Of a stretch of DNA of 51,820 nt, positions 7,582 through 16,250 are shown one piece after another. The stretch spans positions 1 through 51,820 of the forward strand of contig CAISER010000024.1 of the NCBI GenBank assembly GCA_903884375.1, read 5' to 3'. The DNA is from Candidatus Collierbacteria bacterium. Its GTDB lineage: Bacteria; Patescibacteriota; Microgenomatia; UBA1400; MFAQ01. A model generated the notes under the pieces. It was not told the origin of the DNA and did no database searches. It saw only the letters and a list, made by a program, of their open reading frames with translations. The position numbers and the translations under genes were made by a program. How positions within the stretch are numbered: the stretch's first letter is position 1; every line of letters begins with the position of its first letter.

Positions 7582-8495
7582 GGAAATTGATACTAATTGA
7601 TGGCAACTCGTTATTGCATCGAGCCTATCACGCTTTTCCACCATTGAACACTGCCAAAGGGGAGCTGATTAATGCTGTTTATGGTTTTTCTTCAATGCTG
7701 CTTACTATTTTGGACAAACTTAGCCCAACACATGTGGCTGTAGCTTGGGATGTGAAAGGACCGACTTTCCGTAAAATGGAATATGTTGAATATAAAGCCA
7801 ATCGAGGACCGATGGATGAAGAATTGGCAACTCAGATTGAAAGAACAAGAGAAGTGGTTTCGGTTTTGAATATTCCACAGTTTGGAATTGATGGATATGA
7901 GGGAGACGATGTAATAGGAACGTTAGCAAGACAAGCGACTGATGAAAAAAAAGAAAAAGATACTCAAGTGGTAATAGTAACTGCCGATAGAGATGCTCTT
8001 CAATTAATTAAAGGGAAACAAATTGTTGTTTATTTGCCTTTACAAAATCGGGCGTCACAGGCAGTAGTGTTTGATGAAGATAAAGTGATAGAAACGTATG
8101 GATTTAAGCCGAAATGTATTGTTGATTTAAAAAGTTTAATGGGAGATTCGTCCGACAATATCCCAGGGGTAAAAGGAATAGGAAAAGTAACAGCTACAAA
8201 ATTGATTATGAATTTTGGGAGTTTGGAGGGAGTTTATAAAAACATTGATAGCGATAAAATAAGCAAAAAAATTCGAGAAATGTTGATTGCTGATAAAGAT
8301 ATGGCATTGCAAAGTTATAAATTAGCAGAGATAAACAAAGAAGCCCCTTTGAAAATCAATTGGGAGGATTGTTTGTTGACTAATTACGATAAGAACAAAG
8401 CAATGGAATTATTTAAGGAATTAAATTTTAATAGTTTGCTTTCTCGTTTACCAAAAGATTTTTGGGAAAAAGAAACAGAAGAAATATTCTTATGA
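7578..8495 (+). CDS. stand-alone 5'-3' exonuclease (PolA N-terminal domain type)
   Basis: The 305-aa product matches the 5' nuclease domain of DNA polymerase I, starting LILIDGNSLLHRAYHAF with the first metal-binding Asp, followed by the helical-arch region, GYEGDDVIGT, ADRDALQL and the helix-hairpin-helix LMGDSSDNIPGVKGIG. No polymerase domain follows. The enzyme would remove RNA primers and 5' flaps during lagging-strand maturation and repair. Four-base overlaps with ftsH and with the next gene place it inside the operon. Many reduced bacteria separate this nuclease from PolA; where a polymerase lies is not visible here. Confidence 0.93.
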   Translation: MRKLILIDGNSLLHRAYHAFPPLNTAKGELINAVYGFSSMLLTILDKLSPTHVAVAWDVKGPTFRKMEYVEYKANRGPMDEELATQIERTREVVSVLNIPQFGIDGYEGDDVIGTLARQATDEKKEKDTQVVIVTADRDALQLIKGKQIVVYLPLQNRASQAVVFDEDKVIETYGFKPKCIVDLKSLMGDSSDNIPGVKGIGKVTATKLIMNFGSLEGVYKNIDSDKISKKIREMLIADKDMALQSYKLAEINKEAPLKINWEDCLLTNYDKNKAMELFKELNFNSLLSRLPKDFWEKETEEIFL

Positions 8496-9595
8496 AAATC
8501 GCATTAGTACATGACTATATAAAAGAGTATGGAGGAGCAGAAAGAGTTTTACGTGTATTGGCAGACATCTATCCGGACGCACCAATTTATACTGCTTTTC
8601 GAGTAAAAGGATCGAGCGGTGACAAAATGTTTCCGAATAAAAAAATCATCGAAAGTAAATATGCATGGTTAATAAAAAGATGGAATTTATATAGTCCGTT
8701 GAGATTTTTAGTTCCTTGGATTTGGAAATCATTGGACTTATCGGGTTTTGACCTGGTGATTACATCTTGCTCTTCATATTTTGCTCGTGGTTTTAAGGTA
8801 AGTCCAAAGACTGTGGTGGTGGCATATTGTCATACACCACCTAGATTTTTATATGGATTAGAGACAAGTATCAATTTGATGAAGTACCGAGTTGTGCGGA
8901 TGTATGCGACCGTGGTGAATCATTATTTGCGTATTTTTGATTTGTGGTCATCGGAAATGGTGGATAAATGGATGGTAAATTCAAAAAATGTTCAACAGAG
9001 GGTTTGGAAATACTATCGAAAAAAATCTGTGGTGGTTTATCCACCAGTGGAAGTAGAGAAGATAATTGAGGCAAGTAAAAAAGTAAATAAAGAGAATTAC
9101 TTTTTGATTGTATCAAGACTAGTTGGTGCCAAGGGAATTGTGGAAGCGGCAAGGGCAGCACAACATCTTGGATTTTCTTTGAAAATTGTGGGTGAGGCGG
9201 TCGGCTTTTCGCAAGTTGAAAACGAGTTAAAAACAATTAAAGGTGTGGAGCTATTGGGTTCGGTGAGCGATGCTGAAAAATGGAATCTTTATGCCGAAGC
9301 AAAAGGTTTTATCGCATTGGCTAAAGAGGAAGATTTTGGGATGACAGTGGTTGAAGCTATGGCATCAGGAACACCGGTGATAGCATTTAAGGGAGGGGGG
9401 TTTTTGGAAACTGTTGTTGATGGAGAAACGGGAATCTTTGTGGAAAGTACCGAAGTAGAGATCTTGGAGAAAGCAATGAAACGCTTTAATAATATTAAGT
9501 GGAGAAAAGAGGTGTTGGTGAATAGAGCAAAATTATTTTCTAAAGAGAAGTTTGTTCGTAATGTAAAAGCAGAAATAGCCAAAAGTAATGCCTGA
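8492..9595 (+). CDS. GT4-family glycosyltransferase
   Basis: GT-B fold glycosyltransferase of about 367 aa. The N-terminus MKIALVHDYIKEYGGAERV is typical of GT4 mannosyltransferase-like enzymes. The donor-binding C-terminal domain has the E-x7-E region EEDFGMTVVEAMASGTPVIA followed by GGFLE. I choose ATG 8492, which overlaps the previous stop as ATGA, over a start 30 nt upstream that lies deep in the nuclease gene. The product probably adds a sugar to a surface polysaccharide or glycolipid at the inner face of the membrane. The sugar and acceptor cannot be deduced. Confidence 0.88.
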   Translation: MKIALVHDYIKEYGGAERVLRVLADIYPDAPIYTAFRVKGSSGDKMFPNKKIIESKYAWLIKRWNLYSPLRFLVPWIWKSLDLSGFDLVITSCSSYFARGFKVSPKTVVVAYCHTPPRFLYGLETSINLMKYRVVRMYATVVNHYLRIFDLWSSEMVDKWMVNSKNVQQRVWKYYRKKSVVVYPPVEVEKIIEASKKVNKENYFLIVSRLVGAKGIVEAARAAQHLGFSLKIVGEAVGFSQVENELKTIKGVELLGSVSDAEKWNLYAEAKGFIALAKEEDFGMTVVEAMASGTPVIAFKGGGFLETVVDGETGIFVESTEVEILEKAMKRFNNIKWRKEVLVNRAKLFSKEKFVRNVKAEIAKSNA

Positions 9596-10436
9596 ATTAC
9601 CCGAAGTGGAAACGATCCGCCGACAACTTGATGAAGTGTTGGTGGGTAAAATGATAAAGAAGATTACGGTATTAAAAGATAAAAGTTTTTGTGGAGATGA
9701 AAAATCCCTGGTGGATTGCAAAATTGAAAGAGTTGGAAGAAAAGCTAAAATACTAGAAATTTTCTTTTCGGGTAATAGCCAAATGTTAATTGTGCATTTA
9801 AAAATGACCGGGCAGTTGGTTTATGTGGACGGAAAGAAGAGGATTGCCGGAGGGCATCCAACGGCAGATTGGGTGTCCAATTTACCAAGGAAACATACGA
9901 GAGTGATAATAGATTTTTCAGATGGTGGTAAATTATTTTTTAATGATATGAGATCCTTCGGTTGGATGAAAATTGTGGAAAAAGTTAAATATGAAAGTGA
10001 AATACGCAATTCCGCTCCAGACGTGACAGATAAAGAATTCACGTTAAAGTATTTTTCAAATTTAATAATCAAGACGAATAAAGTAATAAAACAATTATTG
10101 ATGGATCAAGAAATGATAGGCGGTGTGGGGAATATTTATGCAAATGACGCTCTTTACTTGGCTAAAGTTATGCCAAACAGAAAAACGAACAGTTTGTCAA
10201 GGAAGGAGATAAAAAAGATATATGATTCCATCAAAATGGTGATTAACAAGGGTATTAAGTATGGCGGTGCAAGTGCAGCAAATTATGTAGACACAAAAGG
10301 TATGGGAGGAACTTACCAGAATTATTTTTTGGTGTATAAAAAAGACGGCAAAAAATGTTTTAAATGTGGAGAACAGATTAGCAAAATAAAGCTCGGAGGA
10401 AGAGGAACTTATTTTTGTCCAATTTGTCAAAAGTGA
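9588..10436 (+). CDS. mutM: formamidopyrimidine-DNA glycosylase (Fpg)
   Basis: Base-excision repair enzyme for 8-oxoguanine and ring-opened purines. The N-terminus MPELPEVETI carries the catalytic Pro2 and Glu3. The helix-two-turn-helix segment GGVGNIYANDALY is near residue 178, and the C-terminal zinc finger has CFKCG and CPIC pairs. Full length at 282 aa. It starts 8 nt inside the glycosyltransferase gene (GTAATGCCTGA) and ends the trpS-ftsH run. Confidence 0.96.
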   Translation: MPELPEVETIRRQLDEVLVGKMIKKITVLKDKSFCGDEKSLVDCKIERVGRKAKILEIFFSGNSQMLIVHLKMTGQLVYVDGKKRIAGGHPTADWVSNLPRKHTRVIIDFSDGGKLFFNDMRSFGWMKIVEKVKYESEIRNSAPDVTDKEFTLKYFSNLIIKTNKVIKQLLMDQEMIGGVGNIYANDALYLAKVMPNRKTNSLSRKEIKKIYDSIKMVINKGIKYGGASAANYVDTKGMGGTYQNYFLVYKKDGKKCFKCGEQISKIKLGGRGTYFCPICQK

Positions 10437-10498
10437 AATAATAATTATTATTGGAATGTTGGGTGTTTTTTGTCTTCGTTCGAAATTTAATACTTCAT
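10437..10498. other. short spacer with an AT-only palindrome
   Basis: The 96-nt gap between mutM and recF opens with a 16-bp perfect palindrome (AATAATAATTATTATT, 10437-10452) and T-rich sequence. It could be a weak transcript end for the mutM operon, but with only A-T pairs it is not a convincing intrinsic terminator. Confidence 0.25.
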
Positions 10499-10526
10499 TT
10501 GCTTAATTGGGATACTTGAATATAAT
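10499..10526 (+). promoter_or_regulatory. recF promoter, leaderless
   Basis: TTGCTT (10499-10504), 16-bp spacer, consensus TATAAT (10521-10526), then exactly 6 nt to the GTG start at 10533. The normal transcription start would be the G of the start codon. This is the clearest example of the leaderless pattern. Confidence 0.7.
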
Positions 10527-10532
10527 CAAGGC

Positions 10533-11585
10533 GTGGGACTTTCAAGTATTACATTGTCGAACTTCCGAAATTATGAAAATAAGGAATTTAATTTTTCGAA
10601 CGGGGTAACGGTAATAGCGGGAGAAAATGCGAGAGGAAAGACAAATTTATTGGAGGCGATTTATTTATTGGGAGTTGGCGAAAGCTTTAGAGCAAAAAGA
10701 ACGGAAGAAATGGTTCGCTTTGAACAAGAATTGGGGAGGGTGTCAGGACAGATACCCTTGGCAAAAAAAGATTTATTAAATTTGGAAGTGGTAGTAAATG
10801 GTGGAGTGGTAATGGGAAAAGTGGTAAATAAAAGAAAATATTTAATTGATGGAGTGTCAAAAAGGAGAAAAGATATTTTGGGGCTATTACCCTTGGTATT
10901 ATTCCGTCCGGAAGATATTGAACTTATTAGTGGATCTCCCGAGATAAGAAGAAAATTTTTGGACAGATTAATGATTCAGATTGATAAAGAATACGAACAT
11001 AGTCTAACCACTTACGAACAAGCTCTTCGTAGAAGAAACAAAATACTGGACGCTGTACGTAACGGATCTGCGAGTAGATATTCTTTAACATTTTGGGATG
11101 GTTTACTTATTAAACATGGACAGATAATACAAGACAAGCGACGTGAATTGATCGAGTATATTAATCGATTGTTTGATAAAAGTGAGCTGTTTAAAAAACT
11201 TAGGATTGTTTATGATTTGAGTGTTATAAACGAGTCTCGAATAACACAGTATAGTGAGGCTGAAGTGGCAGTTGGTTACACCCTTGTCGGACCACACAAA
11301 GATGATTTGGTGATAAAAGAGGAAACACGAGATTTATTAATTTACGGATCAAGAGGAGAACAAAGAATGGCCGTATTGGCTTTAAAGATGGGAGAAATAT
11401 ATTTTTTGGAAGAAAAAGGAAAAAAGAAAGCAACATTGTTGCTTGATGATATTTTTTCCGAACTGGATGAGGAACATAAGCAGGAGGTGCTTCGGGTAAT
11501 GGCCGGAAGACAGGTGGTTGTAACAACGGCTGATGAAAAAGATCTGGAAATGTTTAAGAAAGCGGAAATAATCCGTATCAATTAA
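10533..11585 (+). CDS. recF: DNA replication/repair protein RecF
   Basis: SMC-like ATPase that loads RecA at gapped DNA with RecO and RecR. Walker A is GENARGKT near residue 30, the signature-like segment GSRGEQRM lies near residue 270, and Walker B is LLLDDIFSELD followed by VTTADEKDL. Length 350 aa is normal. The GTG start is set by the TATAAT 6 nt upstream. It is separated from mutM by 96 nt and converges with the next minus-strand gene, sharing the TTAA at the stops. It is not beside dnaA, dnaN or gyrB, its usual partners in other bacteria. Confidence 0.94.
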   Translation: MGLSSITLSNFRNYENKEFNFSNGVTVIAGENARGKTNLLEAIYLLGVGESFRAKRTEEMVRFEQELGRVSGQIPLAKKDLLNLEVVVNGGVVMGKVVNKRKYLIDGVSKRRKDILGLLPLVLFRPEDIELISGSPEIRRKFLDRLMIQIDKEYEHSLTTYEQALRRRNKILDAVRNGSASRYSLTFWDGLLIKHGQIIQDKRRELIEYINRLFDKSELFKKLRIVYDLSVINESRITQYSEAEVAVGYTLVGPHKDDLVIKEETRDLLIYGSRGEQRMAVLALKMGEIYFLEEKGKKKATLLLDDIFSELDEEHKQEVLRVMAGRQVVVTTADEKDLEMFKKAEIIRIN

Positions 11586-11848
11586 GACCCTAATCTTTTT
11601 TTGATTCGAGCCATTTGCATAGCAACAATTACAGTAATTATAGTAATGAAAATAGCATAGATAAAGAGAGAAATGATACCGGTATCTTTTGCCAGATAAG
11701 GTTTAATATATAGATTAATGTATTCAGTAATGGCTTCGTTCCATGCTAAGGCAGCGATTAATCCAAGAGCGGAAGAAAACAAGGTCAGAGATTGAATAGC
11801 GATTTCTTGAGACAGTTTGGTGGTTGGGTTTTTGGGAGATTGTTTCAT
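11582..11848 (-). CDS. small two-TM membrane protein (DUF5654-like)
   Basis: The 88-aa protein has a polar N-terminus and two hydrophobic helices (about 20-40, LTLFSSALGLIAALAW, and about 58-80, ISLFIYAIFITIITVIV), ending with a basic tail. It resembles short membrane proteins common in Patescibacteria. The family name is from memory and its function is unknown. Its start is marked on the minus strand by an extended -10, TGaTAAACT, 6 nt before the ATG, back to back with the promoter of nnrD. Confidence 0.65.
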   Translation of the reverse strand: MKQSPKNPTTKLSQEIAIQSLTLFSSALGLIAALAWNEAITEYINLYIKPYLAKDTGIISLFIYAIFITIITVIVAMQMARIKKRLGS

Positions 11849-11880
11849 AATTGAAGTTTATCACTTGTATACTTAACGTT
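11849..11880. promoter_or_regulatory. divergent leaderless promoter pair (DUF5654-like gene / nnrD)
   Basis: The 32-bp gap holds two -10 elements facing apart: minus-strand TGaTAAACT (11863-11855) 6 nt from the minus ATG, and plus-strand TATACT (11868-11873) 7 nt from ATG 11881. Only a few bases separate them, so polymerase could not occupy both at once. Confidence 0.6.
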
Positions 11881-12744
11881 ATGGTTGTAAAGAAATTTGG
11901 ATTAAAGAATTTTTTAGAGAGTAATACCTTTTTAAATATTGGTGATAAGTATTCAACAGGACAAATAACCATAATTGGAGGAAGCAATTTATTTCATGGT
12001 GCGCCGATACTAGCTTTGAAGGCCGCATCAAGAATGGTCAGCATGACATATTTTTCGACTCCGGTTGAGGATAAGTCTGTAGCAGATAAGATTAAATCTG
12101 AAATATCAAGTTTTGTTTGGATTGACAGAAAAGATTTAGATAGTTATATATCCAAATCTGACGTGGTATTGATTGGGCCAGGGTTGATGAGAAGTCATGT
12201 GAGAGAACAAGGTTTTGTGTGTGATTTTACAGGAGAAGAAACTCGGAAAATGAGCCTTTTGTTATTTAGGAAATTCCCCAATAAAAAATGGGTTGTTGAT
12301 GGTGGAGCGTTGCAGGTTGTTAAGGTTCCCGATATACCAAAAGGTGCCGTAGTGACGCCTAACAAAAAAGAATTTGAAATGATGTTTGGGGAAAAATTAG
12401 AAGAGGACTATAAAAATAGATGTGAACAAGTCTTTAAATTATCAAATAAATATAATTTGATTATATTAACAAAAGATTCGGTTTCGATTGTCAGCAACGG
12501 GAAAGAGACATGGTCGATCGAGGGAGGAAATGAGGGATTGGTTAAGGGGGGAATGGGAGACGTAATTGCCGGATTAACAACTGGGTTTTTGGCAAAAAAT
12601 GATGCCTTGTTTTCTGCGTGTGCAGCATCGTTTTTGGTTAAAAAAACCGCTGAAAAATTAGCCATGGAAAGAAGTTATATGTTTAATGCAGATGATTTGG
12701 TAAATAAGGTGCCAAAGATATATAAAGAACTGATAAATAGTTGA
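11881..12744 (+). CDS. nnrD: ADP/ATP-dependent NAD(P)H-hydrate dehydratase
   Basis: Member of the YjeF C-terminal/ribokinase-like family that repairs hydrated NADH and NADPH. The N-terminal TITIIGGSN-type loop, the Gly-rich GPGL, the VVDGGAL segment, VTPNKKEFE and the ATP-binding anion hole GGMGDVIAG appear in family order. Length 288 aa matches stand-alone NnrD; no epimerase (NnrE) domain is fused. I prefer ATG 11881 to a start 30 nt upstream because TATACT would otherwise lie inside the coding region and the first residues MKFITCILN do not fit the family. Confidence 0.85.
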   Translation: MVVKKFGLKNFLESNTFLNIGDKYSTGQITIIGGSNLFHGAPILALKAASRMVSMTYFSTPVEDKSVADKIKSEISSFVWIDRKDLDSYISKSDVVLIGPGLMRSHVREQGFVCDFTGEETRKMSLLLFRKFPNKKWVVDGGALQVVKVPDIPKGAVVTPNKKEFEMMFGEKLEEDYKNRCEQVFKLSNKYNLIILTKDSVSIVSNGKETWSIEGGNEGLVKGGMGDVIAGLTTGFLAKNDALFSACAASFLVKKTAEKLAMERSYMFNADDLVNKVPKIYKELINS

Positions 12745-12775
12745 GATTTTCCGCATACGATGCGATAATAATGGT

Positions 12776-13876
12776 GTGTTTAGCCCCCATTACATAATTA
12801 CCAATAAAATATTAGGAAGCATTGTAGAGCTTGAAAAATCAGTTGTGATAGCAGAGTTGGCTCAGCTCCAAACAGATTGGGAATTAAAACTAAAGTTAGA
12901 ATGTCTCTCCAAGAGAGCATATAACACGCTTCATTTTTTGGGAACGACTTTGGATGTTAATGATGTATCAAAAATTGTCAAAGATGATCCGGGAAGAGAT
13001 GACAAACCAACCCAAGTTGCGTTGAGGGTTGGAGTTGTGGCAAAAGAAAGAGATATACAGAGAGCAATTAATTGGTTAAACGCCAGTCGTTTGGTAGCCC
13101 AAACTGCTTATTTATCAAAAAAATTTAAACAAGAGACTTTTGGGGAAAAAGATCTGATGATTTTGAATAAAATATTGGGAGAAAGAATGGTAAATGCAAG
13201 TATTTTAGGAGAGTATCGGTATAAAACAACTAGTGAATATCCTGAAGTAAAAGCTCCTTTACCGATTGAAGTTAAGTATCAGATGGAAGATCTATTTTCA
13301 TGGTTTAAAAGTGCAGTAAAATCTGAAATTCATCCAATAATAAAAGCGGGAGTGATGCTTTTTGAGATAATGCGCATCAGACCATTTGAAGAAGATAACT
13401 TTAATTCAGGATTGTTTTTTACCAGTTTAATAATGGATAGCGAAGGATATGGAATGAAAGAAATGTGGGTTTTTGAAGAGGATTTGCTTAAAAACAAACC
13501 AAAATTAACGGAATTATTTGCGATTGCAGTTGATAGTGGAGAATTGACTGGCTGGTTAGAATTTATTACAAAAATGTTCTCGGAGTCAGCGGAGAAAACA
13601 AGAATTAAAATAATGAATTTAGTGGGAGATAGACCCATCTTTAAATCGGATGGCGGAAAGATAATTTCTCTTTCGGAAAGGCAAATAACCATTATGGAAG
13701 AAATGACTATTCAAACTGAAATGACTATTAAGGAAATCAGGGGGATATTGCCGATGGTTTCGGACGATACTATTTTGAGAGATTTAAAAGATTTGATAAC
13801 AAAGAAGTTGTTACGAAAGAAGGGAAAAACAAAAGGAGCGGTTTATGTTTTGGGAAAGGTAAAAGGGTTTAGGTAG
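12776..13876 (+). CDS. Fic-fold protein with destroyed active site plus C-terminal winged helix
   Basis: The 366-aa protein follows the layout of Fic-HTH proteins: an N-terminal helix region, a central Fic-like domain and a C-terminal winged helix (about 300-360, starting LSERQITIMEEM). The active loop, normally HPFxxGNGRxxR, reads RPFEEDNFNSGLF at about 202-214: the catalytic His is Arg, and the Gly-Asn-Gly-Arg that binds ATP phosphate is lost. AMP transfer is therefore unlikely. A DNA-binding regulator derived from Fic is the better inference. The GTG start is set by TGcGATAAT, an extended -10 ending 6 nt upstream. Confidence 0.7.
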   Translation: MFSPHYIITNKILGSIVELEKSVVIAELAQLQTDWELKLKLECLSKRAYNTLHFLGTTLDVNDVSKIVKDDPGRDDKPTQVALRVGVVAKERDIQRAINWLNASRLVAQTAYLSKKFKQETFGEKDLMILNKILGERMVNASILGEYRYKTTSEYPEVKAPLPIEVKYQMEDLFSWFKSAVKSEIHPIIKAGVMLFEIMRIRPFEEDNFNSGLFFTSLIMDSEGYGMKEMWVFEEDLLKNKPKLTELFAIAVDSGELTGWLEFITKMFSESAEKTRIKIMNLVGDRPIFKSDGGKIISLSERQITIMEEMTIQTEMTIKEIRGILPMVSDDTILRDLKDLITKKLLRKKGKTKGAVYVLGKVKGFR

Positions 13877-13890
13877 GTTACAATGTGATT

Positions 13891-15600
13891 ATGTTGTTCA
13901 AAGAATTTTCAGGGTATTTAGAAAAATTGGAAAAGATTTCATCAAGGTTGGAGATTACCGAAATGTTGGCGGAATTGATAGGAAAAATGGAACCGCAAGA
14001 AACCAGTAAGGGAATTTATTTGGTACTGGGACAACTTGGTCCCGACTTTGCCAATCAAGAGTTTGGGATGGCGATAAAAATGGTCATTCGGGCTGTGGCA
14101 ATAGGATCAGGAGAGTCGATTGAAGAGGTAACGAAGAAATATAAACAAAAAGGTGATTTGGGATTACTTTTGGAAAACCTGGCTTTTGTTGAAGAAAAAT
14201 ATAAAAAGCATAGTTTGAGCGAAATATATGACTCTTTACAAACGATCGCGATGGATGGTGGATTTGGAAGCCAAGAAAGAAAAGTAAATAGATTGGCGGA
14301 GATATTATTAGAAGTAAGCACACTGGAAAGAAAATTTATTTCACGAATGGTGGTGGGTAAACTACGTCTTGGTTTTTCAGCAAAAACGATTTTTGATGCT
14401 TTATCGAAGATAGAAAGCGGAAATAAAACACTTAGGAAAGAGATTGACTCTGTTTTTCAAATATACCCTGACCCAGGTCTGATAACAAAATTAGTTAAAG
14501 AAAAGGGGATAGTGGGACTTAAGGAAATTAAAGTAAAAGTGGGGGTTCCGGTTGTCCCTGCTTTGTGTCAAAGACTTAATGAATATGAAGAGATTGTGGA
14601 AAAAATGGAAGATTTGGCGGTGGAGAGAAAATATGATGGAACCCGTTTGCAAATTCACTTTAATAGATTAAAGAATGAAATTAAGACTTATACGCGGAAT
14701 TTGGAAGAGAATAGCTGGATGTTCCCTGAACTGTTGGAAATGGGTAAATGGATAAAGGGAAATGAAATTATTATTGATTGTGAAGCTGCCGGATATGAAA
14801 GAAAAACGGGGAAAGTATTACCCTTTCAGATTACAATGACACGAAAGAGGAAACATAACATTGCAAATGCCGCTGAGAGTGTGCCAATGAGATTTTATGT
14901 TTTCGATATTTTAAATAAAGATGGGCAAAGCCTAATTGAAAAGCCATATTTTGAGAGAAGAGAAATATTAACAAGGACGATAAAGGACAATGAAACAATG
15001 GTGGTTGATGAGTATGTGCGAACTAGTAGCGCTGATGAGGTAAAGAAACTTCATGAAAAATATTTAAGTGAAGGATTTGAGGGAGCAGTGCTGAAAATGT
15101 GGAACGGGAAATATTTGCCAGGAAGACAAGGATGGAATTGGGTGAAGATTAAAGAGGTGGAAGGTAATTTAGGGAAACTGTCTGATACTTTGGATTTGGT
15201 GGTATTAGGGTATTATTTTGGACGTGGAAAAAGAACAGATTTTGGAATAGGAGCGTTTTTGGTGGGTTTGAAAAAGGGTGAGTTTTGGGTATCACTTGCA
15301 AAAATTGGAACAGGACTTACTGACGATGAATTTAGAAATTTGAAGGAAAAATTGGAGGAGCTAATAATTAAAGAAAAACCGGAAAACTATATGGTGGAAG
15401 GAACTCTTTTGGCTGATGTGTGGGTTGAGCCCAAAGTGGTGGTAGAAGTTGCTGCCGATGAGATAACTAGAAGTAATGTTCATGCGGCAGGAATTGCATT
15501 AAGATTTCCCAGATTGATTAGGTTTAGAGAAGATAAGAGCATAAATGAGGCAACTACCTGGAAAGAAGTAGAAGAAATTGCCAAAATATCCAAGGTTTAA
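13891..15600 (+). CDS. ATP-dependent DNA ligase (archaeal/eukaryal LIG1-like)
   Basis: Replicative-type ligase. An N-terminal DNA-binding domain (about 1-215) precedes the nucleotidyltransferase domain with motif I KYDGTR (adenylated Lys near residue 247), motif III YVFDIL, motif IV EGAVLKMW and motif V WVKIKE, followed by an OB fold. The cofactor is ATP rather than NAD because this is the LIG1-like architecture. Bacterial LigA domains (BRCT, zinc finger) are absent. Whether a LigA gene also exists elsewhere is unknown. ATG 13891 is chosen over GTG 13885 because TACAAT (13879-13884) ends 6 nt before it, in the same pattern as neighbouring genes. Confidence 0.92.
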   Translation: MLFKEFSGYLEKLEKISSRLEITEMLAELIGKMEPQETSKGIYLVLGQLGPDFANQEFGMAIKMVIRAVAIGSGESIEEVTKKYKQKGDLGLLLENLAFVEEKYKKHSLSEIYDSLQTIAMDGGFGSQERKVNRLAEILLEVSTLERKFISRMVVGKLRLGFSAKTIFDALSKIESGNKTLRKEIDSVFQIYPDPGLITKLVKEKGIVGLKEIKVKVGVPVVPALCQRLNEYEEIVEKMEDLAVERKYDGTRLQIHFNRLKNEIKTYTRNLEENSWMFPELLEMGKWIKGNEIIIDCEAAGYERKTGKVLPFQITMTRKRKHNIANAAESVPMRFYVFDILNKDGQSLIEKPYFERREILTRTIKDNETMVVDEYVRTSSADEVKKLHEKYLSEGFEGAVLKMWNGKYLPGRQGWNWVKIKEVEGNLGKLSDTLDLVVLGYYFGRGKRTDFGIGAFLVGLKKGEFWVSLAKIGTGLTDDEFRNLKEKLEELIIKEKPENYMVEGTLLADVWVEPKVVVEVAADEITRSNVHAAGIALRFPRLIRFREDKSINEATTWKEVEEIAKISKV

Positions 15601-15614
15601 GGTATGATTTAGAA

Positions 15615-16250
15615 ATGGAATTTATAAAAGCTGTCTTCGACTTTTTCTTACATGTCGATAAAAACTTAGTTTTAGTAATGGCTCAGTATGGCACTTTAAC
15701 CTACGTTATTTTGTTTGTCATTATTTTTATGGAAACTGGTTTGGTGGTAACGCCTTTTCTTCCCGGTGATTCTTTGTTGTTTGCGGCAGGAGCTTTGGCG
15801 GCAATGGGTTCTTTTAACATCATATTGCTTTATGGGTTAATGGCATTGGCAGCGATTGTTGGGGATACGGCAAATTATTGGATAGGCCATAAACTGGGAA
15901 GAGGAGTCTTTGAGAGGGGTAGTAAGTTGTTTAAAAAAGAGTATTTGGAAGAAGGGGAAGCTTTTTACGCGAAACATGGCGGAGCAGCTATTTTCTTAGG
16001 CCGTTTTGTGCCAATAGTACGGACTTTTGTACCTTTTGTGGCCGGTGTTAGCGAGATGAGTTATAAACATTTCATTATCTACAACGTTATCGGAGGATTA
16101 TCGTGGGTAACTCTATTTTTGATGGGAGGATTTATGTTTGGAAATATTCCATTTGTAAAAAATAATTTTCATTATGTTGTCGTTCTGATTATTTTGATTT
16201 CGGTTGTGCCAATTATTTGGACGACGGTGAAGAGGGGAATGAAGAAATAA
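15615..16250 (+). CDS. DedA family membrane protein
   Basis: The 211-aa polytopic protein has the SNARE-associated (VTT/DedA) signature: a reentrant region ETGLVVTPFLPGDSLLF, then LGDTANYWIG-like GDTANYWIGHKLGR, and the Arg/Pro motif FLGRFVPIVRTFVPFVAG. Four to five hydrophobic segments are seen. The family contains undecaprenyl-phosphate and phospholipid flippases needed for membrane and envelope homeostasis. TATGAT (15603-15608) ends 6 nt before the ATG. It is 14 nt from the ligase gene but seems to have its own promoter. Confidence 0.92.
   Translation: MEFIKAVFDFFLHVDKNLVLVMAQYGTLTYVILFVIIFMETGLVVTPFLPGDSLLFAAGALAAMGSFNIILLYGLMALAAIVGDTANYWIGHKLGRGVFERGSKLFKKEYLEEGEAFYAKHGGAAIFLGRFVPIVRTFVPFVAGVSEMSYKHFIIYNVIGGLSWVTLFLMGGFMFGNIPFVKNNFHYVVVLIILISVVPIIWTTVKRGMKK

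Noticed and set aside
8462-8491. Longer start for the GT4 gene
   Set aside because: The added residues (MGKRNRRNIL) do not fit the family and the ATG at 8492 makes a normal ATGA overlap.
10437-10452. AT palindrome after mutM as a regulatory site
   Set aside because: Sixteen A/T bases in an AT-rich gap can arise by chance, and no protein-site match is known to me.
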